Positions 30,459-38,618 of a DNA stretch of 64,000 nucleotides are shown here, piece after piece. The stretch's first letter is position 1. Every line of letters starts with the position of its first letter. The notes under the pieces are model-generated. The model saw only the letters and a program-made list of their open reading frames with translations. It searched no databases and was not told where the DNA came from. This DNA comes from Actinernus sp. WN-2022 (taxonomy: Eukaryota; Cnidaria; Anthozoa; Actiniaria; Actinernidae), in NCBI GenBank assembly GCA_030867875.1, contig JAOWCC010001634.1:133815022-133879021 (forward strand), written 5' to 3'. Position numbers and translations under genes: made by a program.

Positions 30459-30492
30459 GTTGAATATAACTATATATATAATTATGTTTAAC
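30459..30492. promoter_or_regulatory. Palindromic bidirectional promoter between capsid and membrane-protein genes
   Basis: Only 34 bp separate the divergent ATGs at 30,458 (minus) and 30,493 (plus). The sequence is close to a palindrome: GTTGAATATAAC, TATATATATA, then ATTATGTTTAAC. It has the same plan as the spacer at 33,222-33,269, so one bound factor could drive both genes. A very short 5' leader is implied. Confidence 0.7.
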
Positions 30493-31590
30493 ATGGCCTC
30501 TGAGGGTAGGTACGATGAAGGAACTGATGAAGCTGAAGGAGGTGGAGACTACGATAAAGATGATACTATCAATGTGGATGAGGAGTGGGATGCAATATTT
30601 CCAGAAGAGTCAGGAGAAATGGTCCCAATGAAAACCAGACGCAACTACGGCAAAGAAGGTGCTAGACCAAAGAATCAGGAAACCTCGTTTTCTAGAGAAG
30701 ATGACGAGTACTTCGACGAACTCATCGACTCGGAAGGCTCGAACGTTTCTAGAAATGAAAAAATCCTGGAGAGGCTGGAGAAAGAGAAAATCCCAAAGTA
30801 TACCGATCGAAGTGTAATCTTCAAACAGGGTTTATCGGAAAATGCAAGACAGGATATGTTCGAGACTGTCTGGGAAAAATACCACGATGTGGGAATTCGA
30901 GGCACGCTTGAGATTGCAACCATGTCTGATGGTAGAGTCTTTATCAAAGAGTATGGAAGTAAAGAAAAAGCTATTCCTTTGACCACCACGAAAGGTGAGT
31001 TATATAAGAAGATGGGAAAAGGTCTCAAAAGAGTCTTAGGACCTTCGAGGGAAGAAATGTTAAAAGAAGTCATAGTAGCTCAAAACCAATTGAGTGAGAG
31101 GGTCGAACAAAATGAAGGAATACTCAAAGACCCTACATCTACCGAAACTCAGAAAGAAAACGCTACTAATGAAATAAAGACCGATCAGGAGGAGCAAACA
31201 GTCCTAGAACAAATAGAAGGAGCTATAGTAGCACGGATGTCACTTAGGGATCGTATAAGAATCATCTTTAAGAAGTATGGAGTCAGTATAATTAGCGTGG
31301 TAGCTGTGGTAAGTACTGTGATCGGTGTAATAGTTTCCAATCTGACGAAGACAGTTTCCGCGATAGTACCAGGATTTGGAGATGCTGCCAAAGCAGCTGC
31401 TAAAACAACTGTCAAAGGTTTAAGAGCAATAGGCAAAAAGTTAGAGGAGATTCTACCTAAGATGATTGGACCAATTGTGAGTTTCATATTCAGTATGGCT
31501 GCTGACGTTGTTGGAGTCTTAGCAAACAACCTTTGGTTGTTAATCGTAGCAGCAGTGGTCTTCGTAGTGGAGCAATACAAACGCCGTTAA
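30493..31590 (+). CDS. C-terminally membrane-anchored protein of polintovirus type
   Basis: A 365-residue protein if started at MASEGRYDEG; the frame is open upstream to 30,433 but that overlaps the divergent capsid gene. The first half is acidic and charged (EGGGDYDKDDTINVDEE). The C-terminal 110 residues hold hydrophobic segments (VSIISVVAVVSTVIGVIVS; IVSFIFSMAADVVGVLA; WLLIVAAVVFVVEQYKRR) around an amphipathic helix (GLRAIGKKLEEILPKMIG). I recall this tail from other cnidarian elements; function unknown. An amphipathic, membrane-active virion role is possible. Its stop overlaps the convergent stop of the 544-residue gene (TTAA). Confidence 0.8.
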   Translation: MASEGRYDEGTDEAEGGGDYDKDDTINVDEEWDAIFPEESGEMVPMKTRRNYGKEGARPKNQETSFSREDDEYFDELIDSEGSNVSRNEKILERLEKEKIPKYTDRSVIFKQGLSENARQDMFETVWEKYHDVGIRGTLEIATMSDGRVFIKEYGSKEKAIPLTTTKGELYKKMGKGLKRVLGPSREEMLKEVIVAQNQLSERVEQNEGILKDPTSTETQKENATNEIKTDQEEQTVLEQIEGAIVARMSLRDRIRIIFKKYGVSIISVVAVVSTVIGVIVSNLTKTVSAIVPGFGDAAKAAAKTTVKGLRAIGKKLEEILPKMIGPIVSFIFSMAADVVGVLANNLWLLIVAAVVFVVEQYKRR

Positions 31591-33221
31591 CGAAACAACG
31601 TCCATGCGATTCCAGCTGCAGCAATGGATGTCACTGCGAGATTAATCTCATGTTGTGAGACGACAGCCTTTACCTTTGCCTTTGCCTTTGCCTTTGCCTT
31701 TGGTACAGGAACTTGTTTCTCGAGAGGCTGTACCGATTTCTTATCTGACGGTCCTTCCATAAGAAGAGGTGGGTGTCCTTTGACTTCTATATTGATGGCG
31801 TTAGTGCCTAGCACCATATCTTTCGTAGCTTTCGGGATTGGATTCTTATAGTCATCTTTCTTACCAAGATAGTACTCTAGATTGCTTGGCAAAAGTCGCA
31901 CATCTACAGCTATTGCTAAATCGAGCCTCTTATGCGTCCTCGTTATAGCATTAAGATAGTTATTGTAGCTCACCACTAAATCGTTTTCGAGAATAGCATC
32001 TTCGACTAAGCTCTTAAACTTTTCTTTGACGTTATGGCTATGTATGATGGAGTCGTTCAGATCTGCTTGTGCACCAAGTATGCAATGTCCAAAAGCCTCG
32101 ACAGATCTATTCAACCTACCCAATCCAACATCTGTCAAACCCTTTCCGATTGGTGGCATGAACCAATTGTATTGTTTACCGTTGTTATTGCCAATGTACG
32201 TTAAAGAAAACTGGTACGGAGTACGACTCTCCTCAGGAAACTTAAAGTCACCACCAGGCCACTTTGCAGAGAACGAAGTATTATGTGCATACTTCTCCGT
32301 ATAGTTCACCATTTTTCCATGAGAGTTTACGTAGACGTCTCCTAAGCCATTCCACCGAAAGTCTGGTGTTCGAGATATACCGAATTCGATGCACAATTTC
32401 TCAAGAGCTGATTTGTTATAGAGGTTATCCCTTTGCTTGAAATGAGATTCACCAGGTAAAGGAACTCCATGAGTACCACCAAGTTCACGTAGAATTCTTC
32501 GTATCGTGAAATATACGTGGAATCGTAGGAACCCTTGAACGACTGGTGGATACGTTTTGAAAGTGGGGTCAAACAACGACACTCCACATCCGGAAGTTGC
32601 ACACCACGTTGCGAAATTCAATTGTTGAGGCCAGTAGTGGAAATCCGGACCAGCCAACCAATGCTGGGACTCTTTTTTTGTCGTATGCTTTACAACGATC
32701 TCCTTGAATATATTTGGAACGCCAGCTTTGAAATTCTGCTTTGGTGTGACATATATCAATAGATTAGTGAGATCAATATCTTGTGCCGGTTCAGTAGAAG
32801 GAACTGCTGTAATGGGATATTTCACACTCATGTCTAGTATCAACGTAGATGGGAAACCACCAACCATTCCCTGCAATGCATTGTCGATGCGGCTTTGAGT
32901 GACTGCAGATAACTTTGAGACATCATCGCCGTAAACGATATAGCTAGAATCTCCATCTCGAAACCAAATACTCGTCGAATATTTGCCTGGATCGTTCACT
33001 TCCGTAGAGGCATAGAACTTGTGAAGATCTGCCTGTGGATATTTCTTCTTGAACTTCGCTAATAGATTTGCATTCAACGTTGTGACCTTTTCATTTTCAT
33101 CGGCAAGGAGTGCTGTCTGCTCAGATTTCGAAAGCCTTGGTCCACCCTTGGCAATCTCTACCTTGTCCTTGGCAGATAGACCATCGTACCAATCGTCTTT
33201 GTCTGGTACAACGAGAGGCAT
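31587..33221 (-). CDS. Large conserved structural protein of unknown function (polintovirus)
   Basis: A 544-residue protein starting MPLVVPDKDDW. A conserved-looking centre (WPQQLNFATWCATSGCGVS, FLRFHVYFTIRRILRELGG, YNWFMPPIGKGLTDVGLGR, SVEAFGHCILGAQ) resembles proteins I remember from Hydra and coral elements. Near the C-terminus is an Ala-Lys repeat (KAKAKAKAKVKA), then a hydrophobic tail (LAVTSIAAAGIAWTLFR) fit for a membrane anchor. No enzyme motif is evident. Its size and one-gene distance from the capsid gene suggest a virion protein, possibly vertex or spike related. It is divergent from the 222-residue gene across a palindromic promoter. Confidence 0.8.
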   Translation of the reverse strand: MPLVVPDKDDWYDGLSAKDKVEIAKGGPRLSKSEQTALLADENEKVTTLNANLLAKFKKKYPQADLHKFYASTEVNDPGKYSTSIWFRDGDSSYIVYGDDVSKLSAVTQSRIDNALQGMVGGFPSTLILDMSVKYPITAVPSTEPAQDIDLTNLLIYVTPKQNFKAGVPNIFKEIVVKHTTKKESQHWLAGPDFHYWPQQLNFATWCATSGCGVSLFDPTFKTYPPVVQGFLRFHVYFTIRRILRELGGTHGVPLPGESHFKQRDNLYNKSALEKLCIEFGISRTPDFRWNGLGDVYVNSHGKMVNYTEKYAHNTSFSAKWPGGDFKFPEESRTPYQFSLTYIGNNNGKQYNWFMPPIGKGLTDVGLGRLNRSVEAFGHCILGAQADLNDSIIHSHNVKEKFKSLVEDAILENDLVVSYNNYLNAITRTHKRLDLAIAVDVRLLPSNLEYYLGKKDDYKNPIPKATKDMVLGTNAINIEVKGHPPLLMEGPSDKKSVQPLEKQVPVPKAKAKAKAKVKAVVSQHEINLAVTSIAAAGIAWTLFR

Positions 33222-33269
33222 CTTATATGTTGAAGCTATACGTATATATAGTTATACCTTCAACATATA
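33222..33269. promoter_or_regulatory. Palindromic bidirectional promoter (second copy of the plan)
   Basis: A 48-bp spacer between divergent starts at 33,221 (minus) and 33,270 (plus) reads TATATGTTGAAGCTATAC, GTATATATAGTTAT, ACCTTCAACATATA. The halves TATGTTGAAG and CTTCAACATA (with one base between in the right half) are inverted. The half-site GTTGAA plus TATA recurs upstream of other genes of the element. Confidence 0.72.
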
Positions 33270-33938
33270 ATGACGATCCTTAATGTCATCACCACATCAT
33301 CCGACCATACGGTCTACTTCGACGACCCTATTCTTATACGGAACATTTCACTAGTCGAGGTCACTTTCGAGAACACTTGGTGGAACCTAACAGAGGTGGG
33401 CTCTTTCTGGTGGAATGGCGGTAGTATTGTGTTCCCACACGACGTTGCTGCAGGGTCTTACAACTTTAGGAAAGCCAAGAAGGCCTTAAAGCCTGCAAGT
33501 AGTGCTGGTATCGTGGAATTTAAGAGCGATACCTTCCTTAGAGAGGACAAAGCTATAATAGTTAAAAAACCAATCAATTTCAATAAAAGTCTCTACACAC
33601 TATTAGGTGTCGAAGGTGGAGAAGAAGAGAATAACGAGTTCCTGCTAAAAGTTGGTACTTACCGCATTAAGATCAAAGATATCCACACAGTGTATGTCCG
33701 TTGCGACGTGGTGGATTCCGGTTTCTCACTTCTAGAGGGAAAACGATCGAAAGTCTTGGCTAGCATAGAGGTCCGAGGTCTTTGGTTTTCAAGGATAACC
33801 TATACTATAACGAATCCCCAAGTCCTACAAGCTATAGGGACAATGCGAAATAGTCTTAGCCTTACGATTCGTGATGAGAAAGGTAACGTGGTAGACTTCC
33901 GTGGTCAACCGATACGATACGTGTTGAAGCTTGAGTAA
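33270..33938 (+). CDS. Beta-rich structural protein, candidate minor capsid/penton
   Basis: A 222-residue, predicted mostly beta protein without hydrophobic anchors. The C-terminal half has a pattern I recall from cnidarian and arthropod polinton-like elements: HTVYVRCDVVDSG, then KVLASIEV, then LTIRDEKGNVVDFRGQPI near the end. Size and beta content fit a single jelly-roll penton, but this is inference and no diagnostic residue exists. It heads a short plus-strand pair with the 203-residue gene, 19 nt downstream. Confidence 0.65.
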   Translation: MTILNVITTSSDHTVYFDDPILIRNISLVEVTFENTWWNLTEVGSFWWNGGSIVFPHDVAAGSYNFRKAKKALKPASSAGIVEFKSDTFLREDKAIIVKKPINFNKSLYTLLGVEGGEEENNEFLLKVGTYRIKIKDIHTVYVRCDVVDSGFSLLEGKRSKVLASIEVRGLWFSRITYTITNPQVLQAIGTMRNSLSLTIRDEKGNVVDFRGQPIRYVLKLE

Positions 33939-33957
33939 GTTATATGTATAACGTACA

Positions 33958-34569
33958 ATGGAAGGCGATTCAATTCAACCGTTTCCCTCAGCACCAAGTA
34001 TCTATCCGCAGATTGTTAGTGACACTGGAAAGAACTTTAGACTGCAAACGATCCGAGACACGCTTTCGGACATAGAAGTTCAAGAAAGGCACTACGAAGG
34101 TGTGCGCAAGAAATATGCACGTTCTCAAGGAATAGTTCATGGAATCGCAGTGGCAACTGGAGGTCTATCTGTGATCTTATCTGGATCTGGATTGGGCGCA
34201 GCGTTGACTGGGGTTGGAATAGTGATTGGTCTACCACTTGGAGTTATTGGTGGACTATGTGGATTAATTTCAGCATCTACGACCCTTGGAGCTAAGAAGT
34301 TAGGAATGAAGGTTTCTAAGCATGAAAGGACAACTATGTTGGCAAAGGCGAAAATCAATACGATTCGTGATCTAGTATCGAAGGCACTACGTGATGAAAA
34401 CGTATCCGACTCTGAATACAGTCTCATCCTGAACGAAGCGAATAAGTATGAGATCATGAGATCTGAAATTCGTCGCAAGGCTTCCATAGGTGAAAAAAGT
34501 CCAGATCGGGTTCGAGCCGAACTCAAGCAAGAAGTGCAAAAGGAAATGCGAGAAAAACTTGGAATGTAA
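33958..34569 (+). CDS. Helical protein with central membrane hairpin (polintovirus)
   Basis: A 203-residue protein. A polar N-terminus (PFPSAPSIYPQI) precedes a charged helix and the phrase KKYARSQGIVHGIAVATGG. Two hydrophobic segments follow (LSVILSGSGLGAALTGVGIV and GLPLGVIGGLCGLISAS), then a second charged helix with SKHERTTMLAKAKINTIRDL and NVSDSEYSLILNEANKY. I recall this layout from genes in Hydra and corals; no function is known. It follows the candidate penton gene, with a TATATGTATAAC sequence in the gap. Confidence 0.75.
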   Translation: MEGDSIQPFPSAPSIYPQIVSDTGKNFRLQTIRDTLSDIEVQERHYEGVRKKYARSQGIVHGIAVATGGLSVILSGSGLGAALTGVGIVIGLPLGVIGGLCGLISASTTLGAKKLGMKVSKHERTTMLAKAKINTIRDLVSKALRDENVSDSEYSLILNEANKYEIMRSEIRRKASIGEKSPDRVRAELKQEVQKEMREKLGM

Positions 34570-34620
34570 GAATCAACGTTTCCTATGAAAGAAATGAACA
34601 TGGCTCTCACTTCCACTTCG

Positions 34621-35559
34621 CTAAGTCCTACTGCTAGTTAGCCCATGCCTAGTGTAGATTGGTTCGAAGTGGGAATGGTAAGAAGACAACTTCTTGACAA
34701 AACGCTTGACTGAATTTCCAAATACGTCACATCGCCCAATGACTTCGTTAAGAGACATAGACGAGCCTAAACGACGTAGCACCTCGTAACTTGCTCCAAC
34801 AACTTTCGTCTTAATTACCGATCTGCCTACATTGTTTTCTATTGCCATAGTAACAACCTCGTGGACTATTTGTTGAGCGTCTATAAGTACTCCTTGAGGA
34901 TCGAGCTGTAGGAAAGTCGTTGCAATGTGAGGAACTATGCACTCGGCATCCAAGTCTACATCGATCTCATTGTCGTCACACAGAGAACGTATAAAGACCT
35001 CTCCTCTATGGATGCCTTTGTTGCTTAGTTGCATGAAGCGAGCAACCTCACCTTTAGATCGGATGAATCCACATTGTATGCATGCATGGTAGAGTAGAGC
35101 AGCTAGAATATGTCTCTTAGCATCGCTACGCTTGGGATGAACTTTCATTACTTGGATAAATGCGTCGGCTACGATTCCTAAAGTGTTTGTAGGGAACGAC
35201 AGGTCACAACTTTGTTTGTAAATAGCGTTGTATGCTCGTAGTTCTTGTAGGAGCATTCGTCGTTGCAGTTCCGTGTCATCACTTTGCTTTGGTTTTGCGT
35301 GGTCTAGATCACTTTGATACTGAGATCCGTCCGGACCTACTATACGCAGTCGAGTAGTAATAATATCGATCTTAGTTTCTTCACATGGTTCAACCTCGGA
35401 AACAAGACCACAGGTGGGACATACGAATTCCGTTCCTTGTATTTCAAAAGGGCAGAGACAATCAGGACATGTTTCACTGGTGTTAATATGTTCCACTTGT
35501 GGTTTGATATTCAGGCTTCTACAAATTCCAGGACCAAACAATCTGACTAGCTCGTCCAT
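34621..35559 (-). CDS. TFIIB-like transcription factor encoded by the polintovirus
   Basis: A 312-residue protein begun at MDELVRLFG; the longer frame to 35,637 would translate an A/T-tract. A zinc ribbon has Cys at 31, 34, 47 and 50 (CPDC...CPTCGLV). The following region reads like TFIIB cyclin repeats: LSFPTNTLGIVADAFIQVMK, then AKRHILAALLYHACIQCGF and KGEVARFMQLSNKGIHRGE; a second repeat follows (about 205-300). TFIIB bridges RNA polymerase II and TATA-bound TBP, so this gene could direct transcription to the element's own promoters. A poxvirus VLTF3-like factor was considered, but the cyclin pattern fits TFIIB better. It converges with the 203-residue gene, 51 nt apart. Confidence 0.8.
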   Translation of the reverse strand: MDELVRLFGPGICRSLNIKPQVEHINTSETCPDCLCPFEIQGTEFVCPTCGLVSEVEPCEETKIDIITTRLRIVGPDGSQYQSDLDHAKPKQSDDTELQRRMLLQELRAYNAIYKQSCDLSFPTNTLGIVADAFIQVMKVHPKRSDAKRHILAALLYHACIQCGFIRSKGEVARFMQLSNKGIHRGEVFIRSLCDDNEIDVDLDAECIVPHIATTFLQLDPQGVLIDAQQIVHEVVTMAIENNVGRSVIKTKVVGASYEVLRRLGSSMSLNEVIGRCDVFGNSVKRFVKKLSSYHSHFEPIYTRHGLTSSRT

Positions 35560-35593
35560 GATACAACTATAGATGTTTATATGTTTAAATAGA

Positions 35594-35672
35594 AAAAAAA
35601 AAAAAAGAAAAAAAAGGGAATGAAGAGGGTCACGCAACGACCTTCTTCATTCCTTTTTTTTTTTTTTTTTTT
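35594..35672. promoter_or_regulatory. A-tract/T-tract hairpin with conserved core (copy 2)
   Basis: An A-tract and GGGAATGAAG pair with CTTCATTCC and a T-tract of about 18. Between them is AGGGTCACGCAACGAC, the reverse of the core at 26,591. In the element's frame the two hairpins are inverted relative to each other, 9 kb apart. This one lies between the zinc-protein stop and the TFIIB-like start. Confidence 0.7.
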
Positions 35673-35683
35673 CGTGGCTATTC

Positions 35684-36130
35684 CTAATCGTCCTTCTCGC
35701 TCCTCAAGGCAGCCAACACCTTGTTGAGCGCATGGGTGAGAGACTCTCCGAGACCTTCCTCTGGTTCCGTGGACAATGCTACCTCAGCAGGCTCCTCCGG
35801 TTCCACCACGTTTGGTTCCTCCTTTCTTGGATCCTCTAGCGTCTTGCTGGACTTCTTAGCGCGTTTTATATAGACACCGGGACACTTCATCTTGATGGCG
35901 AGACGGTCGCATCCTGAGCAAAGCTCGTAATCAGTACGACATCCTTTACCGCACTTCGAGCATGGTATGAGTGGGGCACAGCCTTTTGAGATTTGGTAGT
36001 TGTGCTGGGAACAGAACTTCGTTGTCTTCGAAATCCTCTTTTGGCATTTCGTGTCCTTCCCTCTCATCAACCAATCACAAGTTACTACCTCAATCATTGT
36101 GGCGTCTACATTTGAGTTCTTCTTCGACAT
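35684..36130 (-). CDS. Cysteine-rich zinc-binding protein with acidic tail (polintovirus)
   Basis: A 148-residue protein. The first 85 residues hold about ten Cys and a His in pairs (CDWLMRGKDTKC, FCSQH, CSKCGKGC, CSGC), enough for two or three zinc sites. Then a basic stretch (KRAKKSSK) and a Glu/Pro-rich acidic tail ending in a short helix (LTHALNKVLAALRSEK). I do not recognise the family. The layout suggests a nucleic-acid or protein-binding regulator. A promoter-like module lies 92-142 nt upstream. Confidence 0.72.
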   Translation of the reverse strand: MSKKNSNVDATMIEVVTCDWLMRGKDTKCQKRISKTTKFCSQHNYQISKGCAPLIPCSKCGKGCRTDYELCSGCDRLAIKMKCPGVYIKRAKKSSKTLEDPRKEEPNVVEPEEPAEVALSTEPEEGLGESLTHALNKVLAALRSEKDD

Positions 36131-36221
36131 GTTCGATCTGTATGGTGTTAATGCGTACTAAGATAACAACGTAAGCTAGTATTGTGGAATAAAGAATATA
36201 TACTAATACCATTTAGTGGTA

Positions 36222-36272
36222 ATATACAGTATAATAATCATTCCTTTAACATATACTTCAAGTTTTAGATTC
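36222..36272 (-). promoter_or_regulatory. Promoter-like module, copy upstream of the zinc-protein gene
   Basis: The phrase atatacagtataataatca (36,222-36,240) is identical to 37,002-37,020, and the next 30 bp are similar (taacatatacttcaagtttt / taacagatactcaagtttgg). Both copies point to minus-strand genes, so they are candidate early promoters or replication-linked elements. Confidence 0.6.
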
Positions 36273-36300
36273 TTAGGTGCAGTTGGATTCAATCGGATTC

Positions 36301-36987
36301 CTATCTGGCATTATAGGCATTCACATAGTAATCTAGTAGGGCATTTTCTTCCTCTATGGTGAGAGGGGAGTTCTTAATGATCCACTTAACGAGCCATTTA
36401 GCGGTATGAAACTGATCGTTGCTACAGGCGCATAGTAGAGCACGATGAATGTATTCACACTCTATGGTTATCTGAAAACGTTGAATGAGCCACTTGATGC
36501 TATTAAGATGCCCATACGCGCCGGCCTCTATCATAGCAAACATGACGGCATAGCCCTCTTTGGTGAACTGGAAGTGCTTAATGAGCCACTTAGCAATACC
36601 AAGGTGACCGTACCTTAAGGCAGCGCATAGAGTATGATTGGTGTATCTATCCATTTTATTGAAACGTAAGTGCTTGACGAGCCACTTAACAATATTAAGG
36701 TTGCCATGATCGCTGGCGTAGATGAGAGGAAGGCTGTCGTCGACGTGGCTTGCGGAAATGCCGAAAGTCCTAGCCAATTTGTCTCTATCGGCATCATTAT
36801 GAGTAGAACCCAAACCGAAACATAGTACTTGTATACGGAACTCTCGGTCTACGTCTTTGTAGCGCGCGAGAGATGCAGCACCGTTTAGGCGTTTTGATGT
36901 CCTTGCAATGCTTGAGAATGACGTAGGACCTGCATGCTCTACGATCTTAGTCAAGATTTCTAGAGGGAGGTACGATATATTATCCAT
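36301..36987 (-). CDS. F-box plus ankyrin-repeat protein (polintovirus)
   Basis: A 228-residue protein. The N-terminus is F-box-like: LPLEILTKIVEHAG (7-20), then SSIARTSKRLNGAA. Four ankyrin-like repeats of about 33-35 residues follow, each with a shared helix: GNLNIVKWLVKH, GHLGIAKWLIKH, GHLNSIKWLIQR and QFHTAKWLVKW. F-box plus ankyrin architectures in poxviruses and giant viruses recruit cellular SCF ubiquitin ligases to host proteins, but the targets here are unknown. It is the outermost right-hand gene, in the typical place for host-interaction genes. It has a promoter-like module just upstream. Confidence 0.85.
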   Translation of the reverse strand: MDNISYLPLEILTKIVEHAGPTSFSSIARTSKRLNGAASLARYKDVDREFRIQVLCFGLGSTHNDADRDKLARTFGISASHVDDSLPLIYASDHGNLNIVKWLVKHLRFNKMDRYTNHTLCAALRYGHLGIAKWLIKHFQFTKEGYAVMFAMIEAGAYGHLNSIKWLIQRFQITIECEYIHRALLCACSNDQFHTAKWLVKWIIKNSPLTIEEENALLDYYVNAYNAR

Positions 36988-37001
36988 AGTGAAAGATATC
37001 G

Positions 37002-37052
37002 ATATACAGTATAATAATCATGTCTCTAACAGATACTCAAGTTTGGATTTTT
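37002..37052 (-). promoter_or_regulatory. Promoter-like module upstream of the F-box/ankyrin gene
   Basis: It starts 15 bp upstream of the ATG at 36,987 and runs into the inner end of the right terminal repeat. Reading toward the gene it shows cttgagtatctgttagagac then atgattattatactg and tatatcga, matching the copies near the polymerase gene and at 36,222. Confidence 0.6.
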
Positions 37053-37331
37053 ATGTACAAGAATGTCTAGTGACACTTTGAATGACCCTTAGTTACCCCT
37101 AGTAGTATAGCCGGAGTCAGATAAATACAACTTTTTGTTGTGCAAGAAAAACTTAAAAAGTTGTAATGGTATGGACGCCTTTTTTCTTGCACAAGGGGCG
37201 TCATGAAGTGGATTTCTGAATTCGCTTTATGACGCCCCTTGTGCAAGAAAACAAGGCGTCCATAACATTCAACTTTTTGAGTTTTCTTGTACAAGAAAAA
37301 GTGGTATTTATCTGACTCCGGCTATACTACT
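37034..37331. repeat. Right terminal inverted repeat, outer 231 bp palindromic
   Basis: It is the inverse of 21,488-21,785, almost without differences. Positions 37,101-37,331 form the palindrome. The flanking GAGAG(T) at 37,332 is the right copy of the target duplication. Confidence 0.92.
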
Positions 37332-37561
37332 GAGAGTGCTCCGCCGAAAGCGTTTTCGATTTAAAAATATTTTCGATGACAACGAACACTCCTTTTCATC
37401 GTCAGTAACTGTGGACGGCCAGGAAAAACTATTTTGATAAGAAAACGCACATAATGGATTCACGTGATTACTCCCCGAGTCTCATCATATGAGACGTGAT
37501 TTTTTTCACCATACTCCAACTGCGCATGTTAGTGACGTAACGTTAGCGCCGAATAGTCCTA

Positions 37562-37750
37562 GTCAGCTTGCCTGTTTGTTGTCACATTTCAGACCACCCG
37601 ACTTTTCCCTTGAGTAATGCTTTTTTTTGTTTTTCTGTATCCCGAGAGGAAATGTACCAATTTCTATAATTGGAAAACAAAGCACTGATCATGAATTCTA
37701 TGTAGAACTATCACGTGGTCTGAAATGGGACAACAAACAGGCAAGCCGAC
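37562..37750. mobile_element. MITE, about 190 bp
   Basis: Inverted ends gtcagcttgcctgtttgttg / caacaaacaggcaagccgac, continuing inward through cacatttcagaccac / gtggtctgaaatggg. It is non-coding. Confidence 0.7.
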
Positions 37751-38618
37751 TGTATATTCTAGAACATTCTTTTCATGAATATGTTCGTTGTCACAAAATG
37801 TTTGAATGATTCATTGTCTCCGAAGAGTTACACAGCCTTTTCTGATCTTTTATGATTGAGTGCTTTGTCTAATTTACAACCTGCCAAGGGCATGGTTTAC
37901 TTTTTCTAAAGATCAATAATTGCTTTCTCATAGGAATAGCTTTGATGAGAAAACCTCGCCAATCTTGTAATAAGTCAGTTAAATACCTCGAACCTCGGCA
38001 TTCAGCTATATCGTACATGTACATGGCTGAATGCCTCGGTATTTTTCTCTTAGGGGGCGGCTGTGACTGACTAGGTTTTTAGTGCGTGGCAAGTCTAAAT
38101 AAAAAGGTACACGCTCGAGGATAAGTATCTTCAATCATGAATCCTTATTGACCCCTCACTCTTACTAAAGTCCGTATAGAGACCCTCCCAGTCAATCCTT
38201 TTAAAACCAAGGGCTTCGCAATGAAGCTTTATGAAGACCCTCACTCATGCGATCGGTATGAAAATCCATGTGGTGAAAGACTCGACTCGGGGTTGCAGAC
38301 AAGCTCAAACAGTTATTCCTACATGACCGGCCTACCATTATGGGACCTAATGTTTTGCTCCGTATTCTAACTGCGCATGCCAGTGACGTACGACAGCTAG
38401 AAACAAGTAATTATTCGCATCCCATCAAACATTCTAAAAATGATCATCTTTTAGATCAGTAATGTTTAGGAAGCCGTTTAATAAACTCGCAGCATGTATT
38501 GTATCAGGTCTAAAACCACGAGGGCTGTGCCTACAAGTCTGCGCCCTCATCGTTTTGAACCCTGCGAGTTTATTAAACAATACGTAATAGGGGCAAGAAG
38601 AAACAGCCAGCCAATACG

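Larger units (their letters stand above)
21488..37331. mobile_element. Maverick/Polinton-type integrated element (polintovirus, adintovirus-like), 15.8 kb
   Basis: The element begins AGTAGTATAGCC and ends GGCTATACTACT, has terminal inverted repeats of about 295 bp, and is flanked by a short direct repeat. This can be read as 5-bp GAGAG outside AGTAGT...ACTACT, or as 6-bp GAGAGT (21,485-21,490 and 37,332-37,337) if the left end starts at AGTATAG. Polintons typically start with AG and make 6-bp duplications. It carries the defining pair, protein-primed DNA polymerase B and retroviral-type integrase, plus a packaging ATPase, a likely jelly-roll capsid protein and about ten further genes. No frame is visibly broken, so the copy is recent or still capable of movement. 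It lies between a dead LINE and unrelated host repeats. Confidence 0.95.

Noticed and set aside
35560..35637. Longer start for the TFIIB-like protein
   Set aside because: Same reason: translation of an A/T-tract hairpin; the ATG at 35,559 begins the conserved part.
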